Below, piece after piece: positions 20,231 through 29,738 of a stretch of DNA of 64,000 nucleotides (within the stretch, counting starts at the first letter, position 1; each line of letters starts with the position of its first letter). The stretch comes from Prorocentrum cordatum (lineage: Eukaryota; Sar; Dinophyceae; Prorocentrales; Prorocentraceae): contig CAUYUJ010020279.1 of assembly GCA_963575745.1 (NCBI GenBank), positions 1-64,000 on the forward strand, in the 5' to 3' direction. Under the pieces are notes generated by a model. The model was not told where the DNA came from, made no database searches, and saw only the letters and a list, made by a program, of their open reading frames with translations. Made by a program: the position numbers and the translations under genes.

Positions 20231-20231
20231 A

Positions 20232-20376
20232 TGTCGATGTGAAGATATGTTTTTCCTCACGCGCAGGTGGGCAAGCAGCGCCCGGCATGTTGCCCTAAAC
20301 AGCCCCTCCGACCTCTCGTCGGGGCCGCCAGGGCCGAAACGGCTGCGGGAGAGCATAGCAGGAGTCAACTTCAACA
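20232..20376 (-). repeat. 5' LTR (145 bp)
   Basis: Identical to the 3' LTR except for one T fewer in the T run. Followed by target duplication ACAAG at 20377-20381. Confidence 0.95.
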
Positions 20377-20381
20377 ACAAG

Positions 20382-20471
20382 AAGCGCTGGGCCTGGCTGA
20401 CCCTGGACCCCAAAAAGTGGGCCACGAGGGGCAATTCATCCTTGCGGGATGGTTGCATGGGCGCACAGTGA
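20382..20471 (+). pseudogene. 3' part of the ORF split by the copia element
   Basis: Twenty-nine codons in the frame left at 10348, ending TGA. See the 10208-10348 entry. Confidence 0.5.
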
Positions 20472-20589
20472 GGTGCGCGCGGGTTCTCGCGGACCCGCTA
20501 ACGAAAGCAAGCGCTGACGCAGTACAGTCCGCCTGTTGTCATGTGCGCCGGCATTGCGTCAACGCCAAGCGAAAACAAACCGAACTTTA

Positions 20590-20800
20590 CCACCGTGGCC
20601 GCAGCAGTGGCCAACGAGGGAGATCTTATTTAAGATCCCCCCATCCCACGACAAAGAAGGGTCGCGTTGGTCCGCTTGTTTGAAACGCGGTTTGGTGACG
20701 TGCGATGGTAAACGAGACAGCGTCACATGTCGTCGCCGTGCCCACAGCAGTGGGCGTGGAGGGGGATATTGAATAAGATCCCCCATATCACGCGTGCCTA
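20590..20800. repeat. two diverged hairpin-bearing repeats
   Basis: GCAGCAGTGGCCAACGAGGG, then GATCTTATTTAAGATCCCCC (20598-20655), recurs diverged as CAGCAGTGGGCGTGGAGGGG, then GATATTGAATAAGATCCCCC (20738-20795). Each can fold at the GATCTT/AAGATC palindrome. They lie just upstream of the transposase gene and may be remains of its element end. Confidence 0.5.
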
Positions 20801-20838
20801 CTTAGCTAAATGTATATTGTAGACTGTAGTAGCTAGCG

Positions 20839-22135
20839 ATGGCGGCGGCATCGCAAGAGTCGCTCGCCTTTGCGCGGCGCTGTGCCAGACACTGGCGCGC
20901 GCTCTGGGATTACCAGCGCACTTTACGTCAAACCCAAACGAGAACACGTTGGGTCGTAACCACAAGAGAACGCTGTGGGAACACATTTTTTGGGTTCCCA
21001 ATTCTTGCGGTTTCGCCACGGGGCCCCGACCAAGAGGATTCGCCATGCGCAGGCCACGTGGACGAGGTCCCTCAAGGACTTCGTGAACATGCCCGCGAAG
21101 ACCATCATCAACAAGCTGACGCGCGACAAGATCCTCCCTGATTGGAAGGGCGTCACGTGCCCCTATTGCGGGGAAGGCACTCTTGGCCCTCTGAAGCACT
21201 ACGCCGATTCGAATGGAGGGTGGGCCTACCGCTGCAACAGCAAGGAGTGCAAGCGCCGCGTGCTCCCGCACGCTTCCCACCCCATCTTCAAGTGCGGTAC
21301 GGGGCAGTCGCACGTGAGCTTGGCAGATCAAGCTTCTGTGCTCTTCTGCTCGATTGCGAAATGCTCGCAGACTTCCGTGCGTTTTCTCTTGCAAAAGAAT
21401 CATAAGCTCACGGAGAGCATCTACGAGTCCTTGCACGCGGTGCGCGCCAAAAGCGTGGTCCAGCACGAGAAGAACATCAAGTTCGGTGCCGACTTGCCTT
21501 GGGCGGACGTAGAAACCGACGAAGTGGACATCGCCAAAGGAGAAGACCCCAACACAGACGCTGCGACTGACAAGCCTGTCATCTGGGAGCAATGGGGCGG
21601 CATGGTTCAGCGCGGCGACCAGAAATCCCTCGTCTTGTTCAAGCTGGACCCAGCGAAGACAAAGAGGCGGGCACCAGGCCCAGGCCCGATCCGCAAGCGC
21701 GATTGGAAGCCTCTGGCCTACAAGTGGGTCCACAAGCGCAACATCATACTGCACACGGACGGGGCCAGGAGTTATAAGCTGAAGCTCGAAGGGGTCAAGC
21801 ATGATTGGGTTGTCCACGCCAAGAAGCGCGTCATGGTCACGGGTAAGTGGGTGTGGATCAAGCCTAAGTTCACCAAGATCACCCACCACGATGTTCCAGA
21901 TGACAGCAAGCCCAACAAGACCAAGCGCGTTTGGGTTAAAGCTGGCACCCAGATCATCGACCGCATCTGGGGCGAGCTGCGGAAACACTTAGGGAATAAG
22001 AAGACAGTGAACACCAAGGCGCTGACCAACAAGATCCGCTCCTACCAGTGGTTGTACTGGCACAGGGGCGAGGATTTGTGGCTGGCAACAGGGAAGATGC
22101 TGGAGGAGGCCTTCCTCAAGGAGCACTGCCAGTGA
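20839..22135 (+). CDS. ISXO2/IS1595-like DDE transposase, one frameshift
   Basis: Long frame 20975-22135, with its head in another frame from ATG 20839 (MAAASQESLAFARRCARHWR). The two frames join at a run of six T at 20986-20991 if one T is dropped; otherwise the first in-frame ATG is 21089. Counted from 20975, a zinc ribbon CPYC...CNSKEC lies at residues 62-92. The catalytic candidates are D182 (ETDEVDIA), D262 (LHTDGARSY) and E334 (IIDRIWGELRKHLG), the layout of Merlin/ISXO2-type transposases. A basic segment separates the last two. Such proteins are numerous in dinoflagellates. The long antisense frame at 20798-21988 is a shadow. No terminal inverted repeats of the parent transposon could be assigned. 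Confidence 0.8.
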
Positions 22136-22183
22136 GCGGCGAGCGCTGTAGTCCCCGAAGAGTACACAGTGTTTTCTTGCTCG

Positions 22184-22450
22184 GAGGCCACGAAACACTG
22201 TGTATCACAGGTGTTTCTGGTTTTTCTGGTCTGGGAACCAACGAAACATTGTATATCACAGGTTTTTCTGGTTTTTCTGGTTTTCAGGTGCCGACAAACA
22301 GGAGGTGGGGGAGCGGTGGGGCGAGGCCGCGGCGAGCATTTCAGCTCCAGAAACCAGAAAAACCAGAAAAACCTGTGATACGCAGTGTTTCGTTGGTTCC
22401 CAGACCAGAAAAACCAGAAAAACCTGTGATACACAGTGTTTCGTGGCCTC
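22184..22450. repeat. 100-bp-arm hairpin behind the transposase
   Basis: Arms 22184-22283 and 22351-22450 are inverted repeats with only about four mismatches, separated by 67 bases. Each arm is itself two tandem units of about 50 bp carrying ACGAAACACTGTGTATCACA and GGTTTTTCTGG. It starts 48 bases after the transposase stop, so it could be its 3' UTR, an element terminus, or a separate foldback insertion. Confidence 0.9.
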
Positions 22451-22554
22451 GGCCGAAACCGATATGCTTGCGCGCACGGTGCCCGTGACGGATGGGCCGA
22501 GCGGATGAGATCGTCAGCCTGGATGGCAGGCCAAAGTTGAGTTGTGTATTCGTG

Positions 22555-22618
22555 CTTTGGGCGCTCTGGGGGGTCGCTGGGGGGGGGGGATCGACCATAT
22601 ATATATATATATATATAC
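22555..22618 (+). repeat. GGGGGGTCGCTGGGG plus (AT)n unit
   Basis: GGGCGCTCTGGGGGGTCGCT, a G-run, then (AT)n; the inverted counterpart is at 8759-8840. Confidence 0.6.
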
Positions 22619-22619
22619 A

Positions 22620-23094
22620 TGGAAATACACCGCCTCGGGAGGCCCAGGAGGCTGGCCCCCCCCCTGGGCGCGGGACGCGGACGCACTCCTGGCCTCGAAG
22701 TCGGCGGCTCAATGATAGGGCCACGAGGGCTGGGGAGCCTGAGCTTCGGTGGCAAATCGACGCTCCTCGAAGCTGCTCGACGGTGATCGACTCCAAGCCG
22801 GCGCCATCGCGTCGATTATCAGACGCTCATCGACGCTACAATCAACGCGCATGATCAGGATGCACGAGAAGGATGCTAGGGCCTTGGAAGGCCGTGTCGG
22901 CACTTTTCGAGAGTACAGATGCAAGGACTTTGGATGAGGGTGTCCGCACTTTTCGAGAGAGCCGCGGCCAGCCCAAGTGGCCGAGGATAGGCCGATTGGA
23001 TGCAAGGGCAAATCATCCACCTCCACGGAGGTTCTGAACACGAGCTGTGCTCGAGAACCGCGGCACGATGAGCTTTGCCTCTGCCGGACTCCTT
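22620..23094. other. spacer, no gene assigned
   Basis: Contains a short repeated word, CACTTTTCGAGAG, at about 22900 and 22951. Short open frames on both strands (for example MANRRSSKLLDGDRLQAG at 22749, plus) are ambiguous. Confidence 0.4.
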
Positions 23095-23512
23095 CAGCAG
23101 GGACCGACCGTCCCGGCATTCCTTGAGTCCTACCACGACATGTTCTTAGAACCCCAAAATGTTCTAAGAACGAAACAGTGTTCTTAGAACAGAAGCCCGA
23201 TGTGTTAAAACAAGACAGACTCCGCCAGAGATGTTCTAAAAACATTTTGTGGGAACCAAAAATCGGGGATGGACAGATCTCCCTTTAGTAAAACGTGGTT
23301 TAGTGAAAGCGACCTGAGGCCCAAACCTGGCGGGCGCAGGCCTGGAAAATAACGGCCGCGGCGCCCTCTCGAGAACCGAAAACGGACAATTCACTAATCG
23401 ACGTGTCACTGTTGGGGGTTCTGTCCACCCCTGCAAAAAAAAGGTTCTTAGAACATTGTCTGGTAGGGCTACAGGCGAGGCAGGACGCTTCGCCGCTGCT
23501 TGAACTCCCGAC
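23095..23512 (+). repeat. composite repeat R15, copy A, with nested MITE-3
   Basis: Shares with 54047-54690 the series GCAGGGACCGACCGTCC, GTTCTTAGAAC-type words, AAGACAGAC..CCAG and GACGCTTCGCC. Copy A is interrupted by MITE-3; copy B is interrupted at two other places by MITE-9. Confidence 0.7.
23265..23431 (+). mobile_element. MITE-3 copy (GGGGATGGACAGA)
   Basis: GGGGATGGACAGATCTCCC at the left and GGGGGTTCTGTCCACCCC at the right, with weaker complementarity inward (TTTAGTGAA / TTCACTAA). Core CCTCTCGAGAACCGAAAACG. Other copies at 31199, 34521, 56860 and 57409. Confidence 0.8.
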
Positions 23513-23667
23513 ACGTGCCTACAAGCCGAGCCGGGCCCCCCGGCCTCCGAGCCGCCGCCGGAGGGCCCGCGTGCTCCCCCCCCTCTCGGGCGCTGGTAGA
23601 ACCTGGCTTAGGCATCTGCACCGGGGGGCGCCCCCCCCGCCCCATTTCCACTCACCGGAACTGACTG

Positions 23668-23833
23668 CCTACCAGACCACCCCAACCCAACCCGAAGACC
23701 CGAATTTGGACCGAATTTCGGGTTGGGGGGGTTACGGGTTCCATGTGTTTTTCCAACGTTCCCCGACCCCCCCCCCCACTGGAAATGGAAGGCAAATTGA
23801 GGCCTTCGGGTTGGGTTGGGGTGGTCTGGTAGG
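23668..23833. mobile_element. MITE-14 (CCTACCAGACCACCCCAACC)
   Basis: Left CCTACCAGACCACCCCAACC and onwards is inverted at the right end with about 40 bp of near-perfect complementarity. No second copy in the window and no clear target duplication. Confidence 0.75.
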
Positions 23834-24230
23834 TGGTGAGAACTGCCGTCACCCGAAGAAACGCCAGCGATGGCAAACCTGGTTTATCGGGAGCGGCCAA
23901 GAGGGGGGTGTCCAAAAGGGGGGGGGTGCAACTCATGACCGGCGGCATGTGCGCGGCCCAGCAGGGGGGCCAGGGACGTAAGGAAACAAGAAGAGGCGCC
24001 ATGAAATCTGGGGAAACATCATGGCCCCCGCCATCATATCCACCCCCTCCTAGTCATCACCCCCCTCTTTTCCGCCCCCGAGTTTAGTGATTCTGGCCAA
24101 TTCGAAGGCTCCGGGGCCCTACCGCTAACAGGGTCCCCTCACCCGGGGTCCTGGCCATACCCGACCCCCTCCCACGAGAGGCGGGCGGGCGTGGGCCCGC
24201 CGGTACGGTTTGTGTGCTGCTGACGTCGCC
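23834..24230. other. spacer, no gene seen
   Basis: G-run rich sequence followed by CCCCTCCTAGTCATC-type pyrimidine sequence. Nothing assigned. Confidence 0.4.
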
Positions 24231-24231
24231 C

Positions 24232-24620
24232 TTCAGCACCGCGTCCCAGGATAACCAGACTCGAACCCCGAGCAGTATCGAAACGGCGTCGAACGAGTAC
24301 AGTCGGACTTTATCGGAGAGGACACGCGAGAGGGCACAAGGCCCTTCAGCACCGCGTCCCAGAATAACCAGACTCGAACCCATCCCTATCCCTGAGATCG
24401 GCAGGCCAAAAGCGAGGATCGCCTCAGGAATGTGCCCTCAGAAACGGAGGGAATCCTGAAGATCGGCACCAAAGAAAGGCGATGCTAAACATAGGGATAG
24501 GGATATGTTTCAAACCGGTAACATCCGAGCACCCCGAGCAGTATCGGAACGGCGTCGAACGAGTACAGTCGGACTTGATCGGAGAGGACACGCGAGAGGA
24601 CACAAGACCCTTCCGAGGGC
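24232..24620 (+). repeat. 115-bp tandem duplication with MITE-5 in the second unit
   Basis: The unit GCACCGCGTCCCAGRATAAC...GAGCAGTATCG...GGAGAGGACACGCGAGAGG occurs at 24236-24345. It begins again at 24350, is broken by MITE-5, and resumes at 24520. Confidence 0.7.
24366..24515 (+). mobile_element. MITE-5 copy
   Basis: Ends AACCAGACTCGAACCCATCC and ATATGTTTCAAACCGGTAAC, with inner CCCTATCCCT / AGGGATAGGG. Confidence 0.7.
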
Positions 24621-24867
24621 CACGCTGCCACATAAATGCAGGAGGCATGGGTCGCAAGACACAGGACACGAGGAGACCCTTGATCTGGCAGGGTCGACCT
24701 ACTCATCCGGGCCGCCTGTATCGCCTCCCCCGGGGCCCGGCACGTGAGCTCCCTCCAGTCTCGGCCCCCTCTTGGCACTCGAGATGTTTCCTGGTGGTCC
24801 AGGCCAAAGTGAGCTGGACCATCATAACGATACTGACGCTTCGAGCCTAAAGAAACAAAAAACCCTA

Positions 24868-25075
24868 AGGAGGAGGGGGAGGAGGAGGAGGAGGAGGAGG
24901 AGGAGGAGGAGGACGAGGAGGAGGAGGAGGAGGAGGAAGAGGAGGAGGAGGAGTGGAGGAGGAGGGGGAGGAGGAGGAGGAGGAGGGGGAGGAGGGGGGG
25001 GTAGGAGGAGGAGGGGGAGGAGGAGGAGGGGGGGAGGAGGAGGAGGCGGAGGAGGAGGAGGAGGAGGAGGATCAT
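24868..25075. repeat. (GGA)n microsatellite
   Basis: About 200 bases of GGA/GAG with few interruptions. Confidence 0.95.
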
Positions 25076-25094
25076 GACGCTTCGCTCTGCGGCC

Positions 25095-25232
25095 TGCCTG
25101 AAGAGAAAAAGACCCCCCCCGCCGCCAGAGGCCGCGGCGGCCTCGATCCACATCTCCCTGCGCGCCAGCAGCTCCTCGCACTGCTTCCGCAGCGCCACCG
25201 GCAGCGTGCAGAGCGTGTGCTGGCGGGGGCAG
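25095..25232 (-). CDS. putative coding exon
   Basis: Minus-strand codons give HTLCTLPVALRKQCEELLAR, then REMWIEAAAAS, a mixed-composition helical segment directly abutting a TCC-type tract in coding sense. Exon of an unknown intron-rich gene, by inference. Confidence 0.4.
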
Positions 25233-25301
25233 GCCCGCGATCGGAGCCCGCCGATCGAGGCTCGAGGGCCCCTTAAGGGGGGGGGAAGAAACACTGGCAT
25301 C

Positions 25302-25556
25302 AGGTCGGGCGTGTCCCCCTACAGGCGGATTTGGGAGGAAACATATAACATAATTTCAAAAGAATCCCCCGGGGGGGGGAACAAACACTGGCATCAGGTC
25401 GGGTGTGTCCCTCTAACAGGCGGATTTGGGAGGAAACATATAAAGTATATCCAAAAAATGCTCAGAAGTATATTAACAGATAAGAGAAAATCATACCCAG
25501 ACTATGTTTCGACTAGTTTTGAATGCTCCTCCTGTAAAGGGAAATGCCCATCTCAA
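25302..25556 (+). mobile_element. MITE-1 with duplicated left end
   Basis: AGGTCGGGCGTGTCCCC...GGCGGATTTGGGAGG at 25302 is repeated at 25396 after about 94 bp, including the upstream word AACACTGGCATC. The second copy runs to a decayed right end near 25556. Confidence 0.7.
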
Positions 25557-25560
25557 GACT

Positions 25561-25700
25561 GGCACAAACATGAAAACTCGGAGGTCCGCGCGGAGTCCTT
25601 GGATCCGCGCTGCTGCTCCCCATCCCTGGCGCGCGGAGCGCGCCAGGGGCGGCGCCGGATGCGCCCCTCTGGGGGGCTCTATCGCCGATCCGAGGAACCT
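25561..25700. mobile_element. FB-4 foldback copy
   Basis: ACAAACATGAAAACTCGGAG...GGTCCGCGCGGAGTCC arm and core GGCGCGCGGAGCGCGCCAGG. It directly follows MITE-1, the same adjacency as at 63227-63501. Confidence 0.6.
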
Positions 25701-25929
25701 GGTGAGCGTTTTCCTATTCGGCGTTTCGACATTGGGCGGAAGGGTGGGGGAGGGGTGGGGGGGGTCTGGCTCCGGGCCCCTGCTTGCTGCGGCTGCTTGC
25801 AGCAGTGCGTCTCGTGGGGGGGGGGACTCCGCCTGCTCGAAACAGGCGCCAGGAGCAGCCAAGATGTACACCCCGGGGGGGAGGGGGGGGGGCAGGAGGG
25901 GTGCGAGGGCCCGAGTCGATCGGCAAAAC

Positions 25930-26098
25930 TGAAGGGGCCCTGGGACACACAAAAATAAATACACACAAATAACCGGATTCGCTATATTTTCCCATACTTT
26001 CTGGGTTTCTGTCTTCCCCCCCCACCTCCCATATTTTCCCATATTTTTTCTGGGAATCGACGATTAATTGTGTCTGTGTGTGTTTTTCCCTTCCTTAG
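25930..26098 (+). mobile_element. MITE-2 copy
   Basis: TGAAGGGGCCCTGGGACACA to TTTTTCCCTTCCTTA, with GGGAATCGACGATTAATTGT inside. Confidence 0.75.
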
Positions 26099-26224
26099 AA
26101 AGAGTGGACCAGAAAACGCTCACCTGCGCGAGCCTCCAAGTCTTCAATGGCCATGCCACCGCCTGTCCCCCCAATTGGGGGGGGGGCGGGTAAGGCCGAG
26201 CGCCGAGGCTGCGTCCCGAGGCCA

Positions 26225-26494
26225 GTCGCGTCCTCCTACAGACGGATTCTGGAAGCATCGTCAGCGAGATACAGTCAAGGACGCAAGACCCTTGGAGGCC
26301 GAGGCGGGGACTCTTGGGTCGGCGGGCGGCCAGTGAAAACGGCAGAGGACAGGCCGCAGGTGCAAGGACACAAGGGCACACTAGGTGAAGGCGCGTGTCC
26401 TTACTAGGCGCGTTGACTGTAGTCGAAGCAGCGTCCCTCGACTATTCTTAGACTACTCTTGAAGTCTGCCTCCTGTAGAGGGACATGCCCGACT
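26225..26494 (+). mobile_element. MITE-1 copy, long and diverged
   Basis: The left end is decayed (TCGCGTCCTCCTACAGACGG); the right end is clear (CCTGTAGAGGGACATGCCCG). The interior differs from other copies. Confidence 0.5.
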
Positions 26495-26652
26495 CCAACT
26501 TGTCTGCCCCATGGCCGAGGCAGGTAACTACTTAGGCCACGTCCTCCGCCCACGGGGTTCACCGTGGCCTCGGGAGGCCGTCAGTCGGCGGAGGAGACCA
26601 TGACGCCGAATGGCTTGGGGACCTCTCGGCTCCCCTGTCGAGGAACAGCAAG

Positions 26653-26811
26653 CGGCATAAACAAAAACTGTTGGAGCTCCGCGCGGACTTCTTGGATTTG
26701 TGCTGGACCCCCCTCCCTTGCGCGCGGAGCGCGCCAGGGGCGGCGCTGGAGGGAGCGCCCAGCGCGGATCACAGAAATCCCCGCGGAGCGCCAAACGTTT
26801 CTGTTTATGGC
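26653..26811. mobile_element. FB-4 foldback, best copy
   Basis: GGCATAAACAAAAACTG...GGAGCTCCGCGCGG at the left is complementary over about 50 bp to the right end finishing CCAAACGTTTCTGTTTATGG. Core GCGCGCGGAGCGCGCC. Confidence 0.75.
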
Positions 26812-26949
26812 GAACATTTGTCCCAACCCTCCTGTGCTGGGCACTCGTTTAGAATAGAGCAAAGTGGTCGCCCCGTCCGTCCTTCTGATCCCCCCTCGCC
26901 TCCCCTCCTCCTTCTCTCCTGTCTCATGTGTCCCCTTCTCCTCTTCTCT

Positions 26950-29505
26950 CGCGCCGTCTGCGATCTGCGCAACTGCCGCCACTCTCGTGAACTCCTGGGA
27001 GGCCCAGCGGAGGTGGGTCCCACGCGGATGACCTCGGGACCTCGCCGCCCCCTGGGGGGGCTTGCGATCTGCGCAACTGTCGCCACTTTCGTGGCCCCTT
27101 GGGAGACCCAGCGGGGTGGGTCCCACGCGGGTCATCTCGGGACCTCGCCGCCCCCTGGGGGTCTTGCGATCTGCGCAACTGTCGCCACTCTCGTGAACTC
27201 CTGGGAGGCCCAGCGGAAGTGGGTCCCACGCGGATGACCTCGGGACCTCGCCGCCCCCTGGGGGGGCTTGCGATCTGCGCAACTGCCGCCACTTTCGTGG
27301 GCTCCTGGGAGGCCCAGCGGAGGTGGGTCCCACGCGGGTCATCTCGGGACCTCGCCGCCCCCTGGGGGTCTTGCGATCTGCGCAACTGTCGCCACTCTCG
27401 TGAACTCCTGGGAGGCCCAGCGGAGGTGGGTCCACGCGGATCACCTCGGGACCTCGCCGCCCCCTGGGGGTCTTGCGATCTGCGCAACTGCCGCCACTTT
27501 CGTGGGCTCCTGGGAGGCCCAGCGGAAGCGGGTCCCACGCAGATCCCCTCGAGACCTCGCCTCCCTCTTGGGGCCTTGCGATCTGCGCAACTGTCGCCAC
27601 TGTCGTGGGCTCTTGGGAGGCCCAGCGGCGGTGGGTCCCACGCGGATCACCTCGGGACCTCGCCGCCATCTGGGGGGGGCTTGCGATCTGCGCAACTGCC
27701 GCCGCTTTCGTGGGCTCCTGGGAGGCCCAGCGGAGGTGGGTCCCACGCGGATCACCTCGGGACCTCGCCGCCCCCTGGGGGGGCTTGCGATCTGCGCAAA
27801 TGTCGCCACTTTCGTGGCCCCTTGGGAGACCCAGCGGAGGTGGGTCCCACGCGGGTCATCTCGGGACCTCGCCGCCCCCTGGGGGTCTTGCGATCTGCGC
27901 AACTGTCGCCACTCTCGTGAACTCCTGGGAGGCCCAGCGGAAGTGGGTCCCACGCGGATGACCTCGGGACCTCGCCGCCCCCTGGGGGGGCTTGCGATCT
28001 GCGCAACTGTCGCCACTTTCGTGGCCCCTTGGGAGACCCAGCGGAGGTGGGTCCCACGCGGGTCATCTCGGGACCTCGCCGCCCCCTGGGGGTCTTGCGA
28101 TCTGCGCAACTGTCGCCACTCTCGTGAACTCCTGGGAGGCCCAGCGGAGGTGGGTCCCACGCGGATCACCTCGGGACCTCGCCGCCCCCTGGGGGTCGTG
28201 CATGTGCGCAACTGCCGCCATATTCGTGGGCTCTGGGAGCCCAGCGGAAAGCGGGTCTCCGCAGGTCCCAGCGCCACTGAGGTGCGGTCCCTTGGGAGGC
28301 GCGGCGCCATCACATCGCGGATCACCTCGCCGCCCCCCCTGGGCTTGCGATCTGCGCAACTGTCGCCACTTTCGTGGGCTCTTGGGAGGCCCAGCGGAGG
28401 CGGGTCCCACGCAGATCCCCTCGGGACCCCGCCGCCCCCTGGGGGGGGGAACTGTCGCCACTGTCGTGGGCTCCTGGGAGGCCCAGCGGAGGTGGGTCCA
28501 ACGCGGATCACCTCGGGACCTCGCCGCCCTCTGGGGGTCTTGCGATCTGCGCATCTGTCGCCACTGTCGTGGGCTCCTGGGAGGCCCAGCGGAGGTGGGT
28601 CCCACGGTCACCTGGGGACCTCGCCGCCCCTGGGGGGCTTGCAATCTAACCTCGTGTGACCTGCGCCGGAACCTCTGGGTCTTGGCGCCCTGGGGGGCTT
28701 GCGATCTGCGCAACTCGTCGCCACTGTCGCCACTGGGGGCTCCTGGGAGGCCCAGCGGAGGTGGGTCCCACACGGATCACCTCGGGACCTCGCCGCCCCC
28801 TGGGGGTCTTGTGATCTGCGCAACTGTCGCAACTTTCGTTGGCTCCTGGGAGGCCCAGCGGAAGTGGGTCCCACGCGGATGACCTCGGGACCTCGCCGCC
28901 CCCTGGGGGGGGCTTGAGATCTTCGCAACTGTCGCCACTTTCGTGGGCTCTTGGGAGACCCAGCGGAGGTGGGTCCCATGCGGATCACCTCGGGACCTCG
29001 CCGCCCCCTGGGGGTCTTGCGATCGGCGCAACTGTCGCCACTTTCGTGGGCTCCTGGGAGGCCCAGCGGAGGTGGGTCACACGCGGATCATCTCGGGACC
29101 TCGCGACCCCCTGGGGGGCTTGCGATCTGTGCAACTGTCGCCACTGTCGTGGGCTCTTGGGAGGCCCAGCGGAGGCGGGTCCCACGCGGATCCCCTCGGG
29201 ACCTCGCCGCCCCCTGGGGGGTCTTGCGATCTGCGCAACTGTCGCCACTGTCGTGGGCTCCTGGGAGGCCCAGCGGAGGTGGGTCCCACGCGGATCACCT
29301 CGGGACCTCGCCGCCCCCTGGAAGGCTTGCGATCTGCGCAACTGTCGTCACTTTCGTGGGCCTGGGAGGCCCAGCGGAGGTGGGTCCAACGCGGATCACC
29401 TCGGGACCTCGCCGCCCACTGGGGAGCTTGCGATCTGCGCAACTGTCGCCACTTTCGCGGGCTCCTGGGAGGCCCAGCGGAGGGACGTCCAACGTGGATC
29501 ACTCG
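26950..29505 (+). repeat. 103-bp satellite, about 24 units
   Basis: Landmark CTTGCGATCTGCGCAACTG occurs at 27061, 27163, 27267, 27370, 27472 and 27575, then onward at 102-104-bp steps. Each unit also holds CTCCTGGGAGGCCCAGCGGA and ATCACCTCGGGACCTCGCCG. Around 28200-28320 and 28630-28740 units are diverged or truncated. Long frames on both strands (up to 463 codons) arise because the unit lacks stops. Unit length is not a multiple of three, so no protein repeat is conserved. Confidence 0.95.
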
Positions 29506-29738
29506 GAGGTACGTCATACGCGTTTCTTTCAACGCCCCTGTGTTTCGATGTTGTATATTTGCCGTTCCTCTCCTTGCTGCGCTCTTCTGAAATTACTGCT
29601 GGGTGCTCTTCTTTCTTGCGCACTGCGGGTCCTTCAGAATGCCAGTCAGCATTGGGTGGTCCTGAGTATAACCGCCACATGGATAGAAAGGTTTGGGTAC
29701 GTCACAGGGAAAGGTTTTTTTCTTCTTCCTCCTCTTCG

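Larger units (their letters stand above)
10349..20376 (-). mobile_element. full-length Ty1/copia LTR retrotransposon
   Basis: A 10,028-bp element in minus orientation. It has near-identical LTRs (146 and 145 bp), ends TG...CA, a 5-bp target duplication, a primer-binding site next to the 5' LTR and a purine tract next to the 3' LTR. Domain order is Gag, protease, integrase, RT, RNase H, which places it in copia rather than gypsy. It is about twice the length of a classical copia element. The excess is a long block between protease and integrase and a tail after RNase H. LTR identity implies recent insertion. The coding region nevertheless has an in-frame TAG and apparent frameshifts, so this copy is probably not self-sufficient, unless some breaks are assembly errors. 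Confidence 0.95.

Noticed and set aside
20798-21988. 396-codon minus-strand frame
   Set aside because: Exact antisense shadow of the ISXO2-like transposase, whose zinc ribbon and DDE motifs are on the plus strand.
26950-29505. CRISPR array
   Set aside because: Units are contiguous 103-bp repeats without unique spacers, in eukaryotic DNA.
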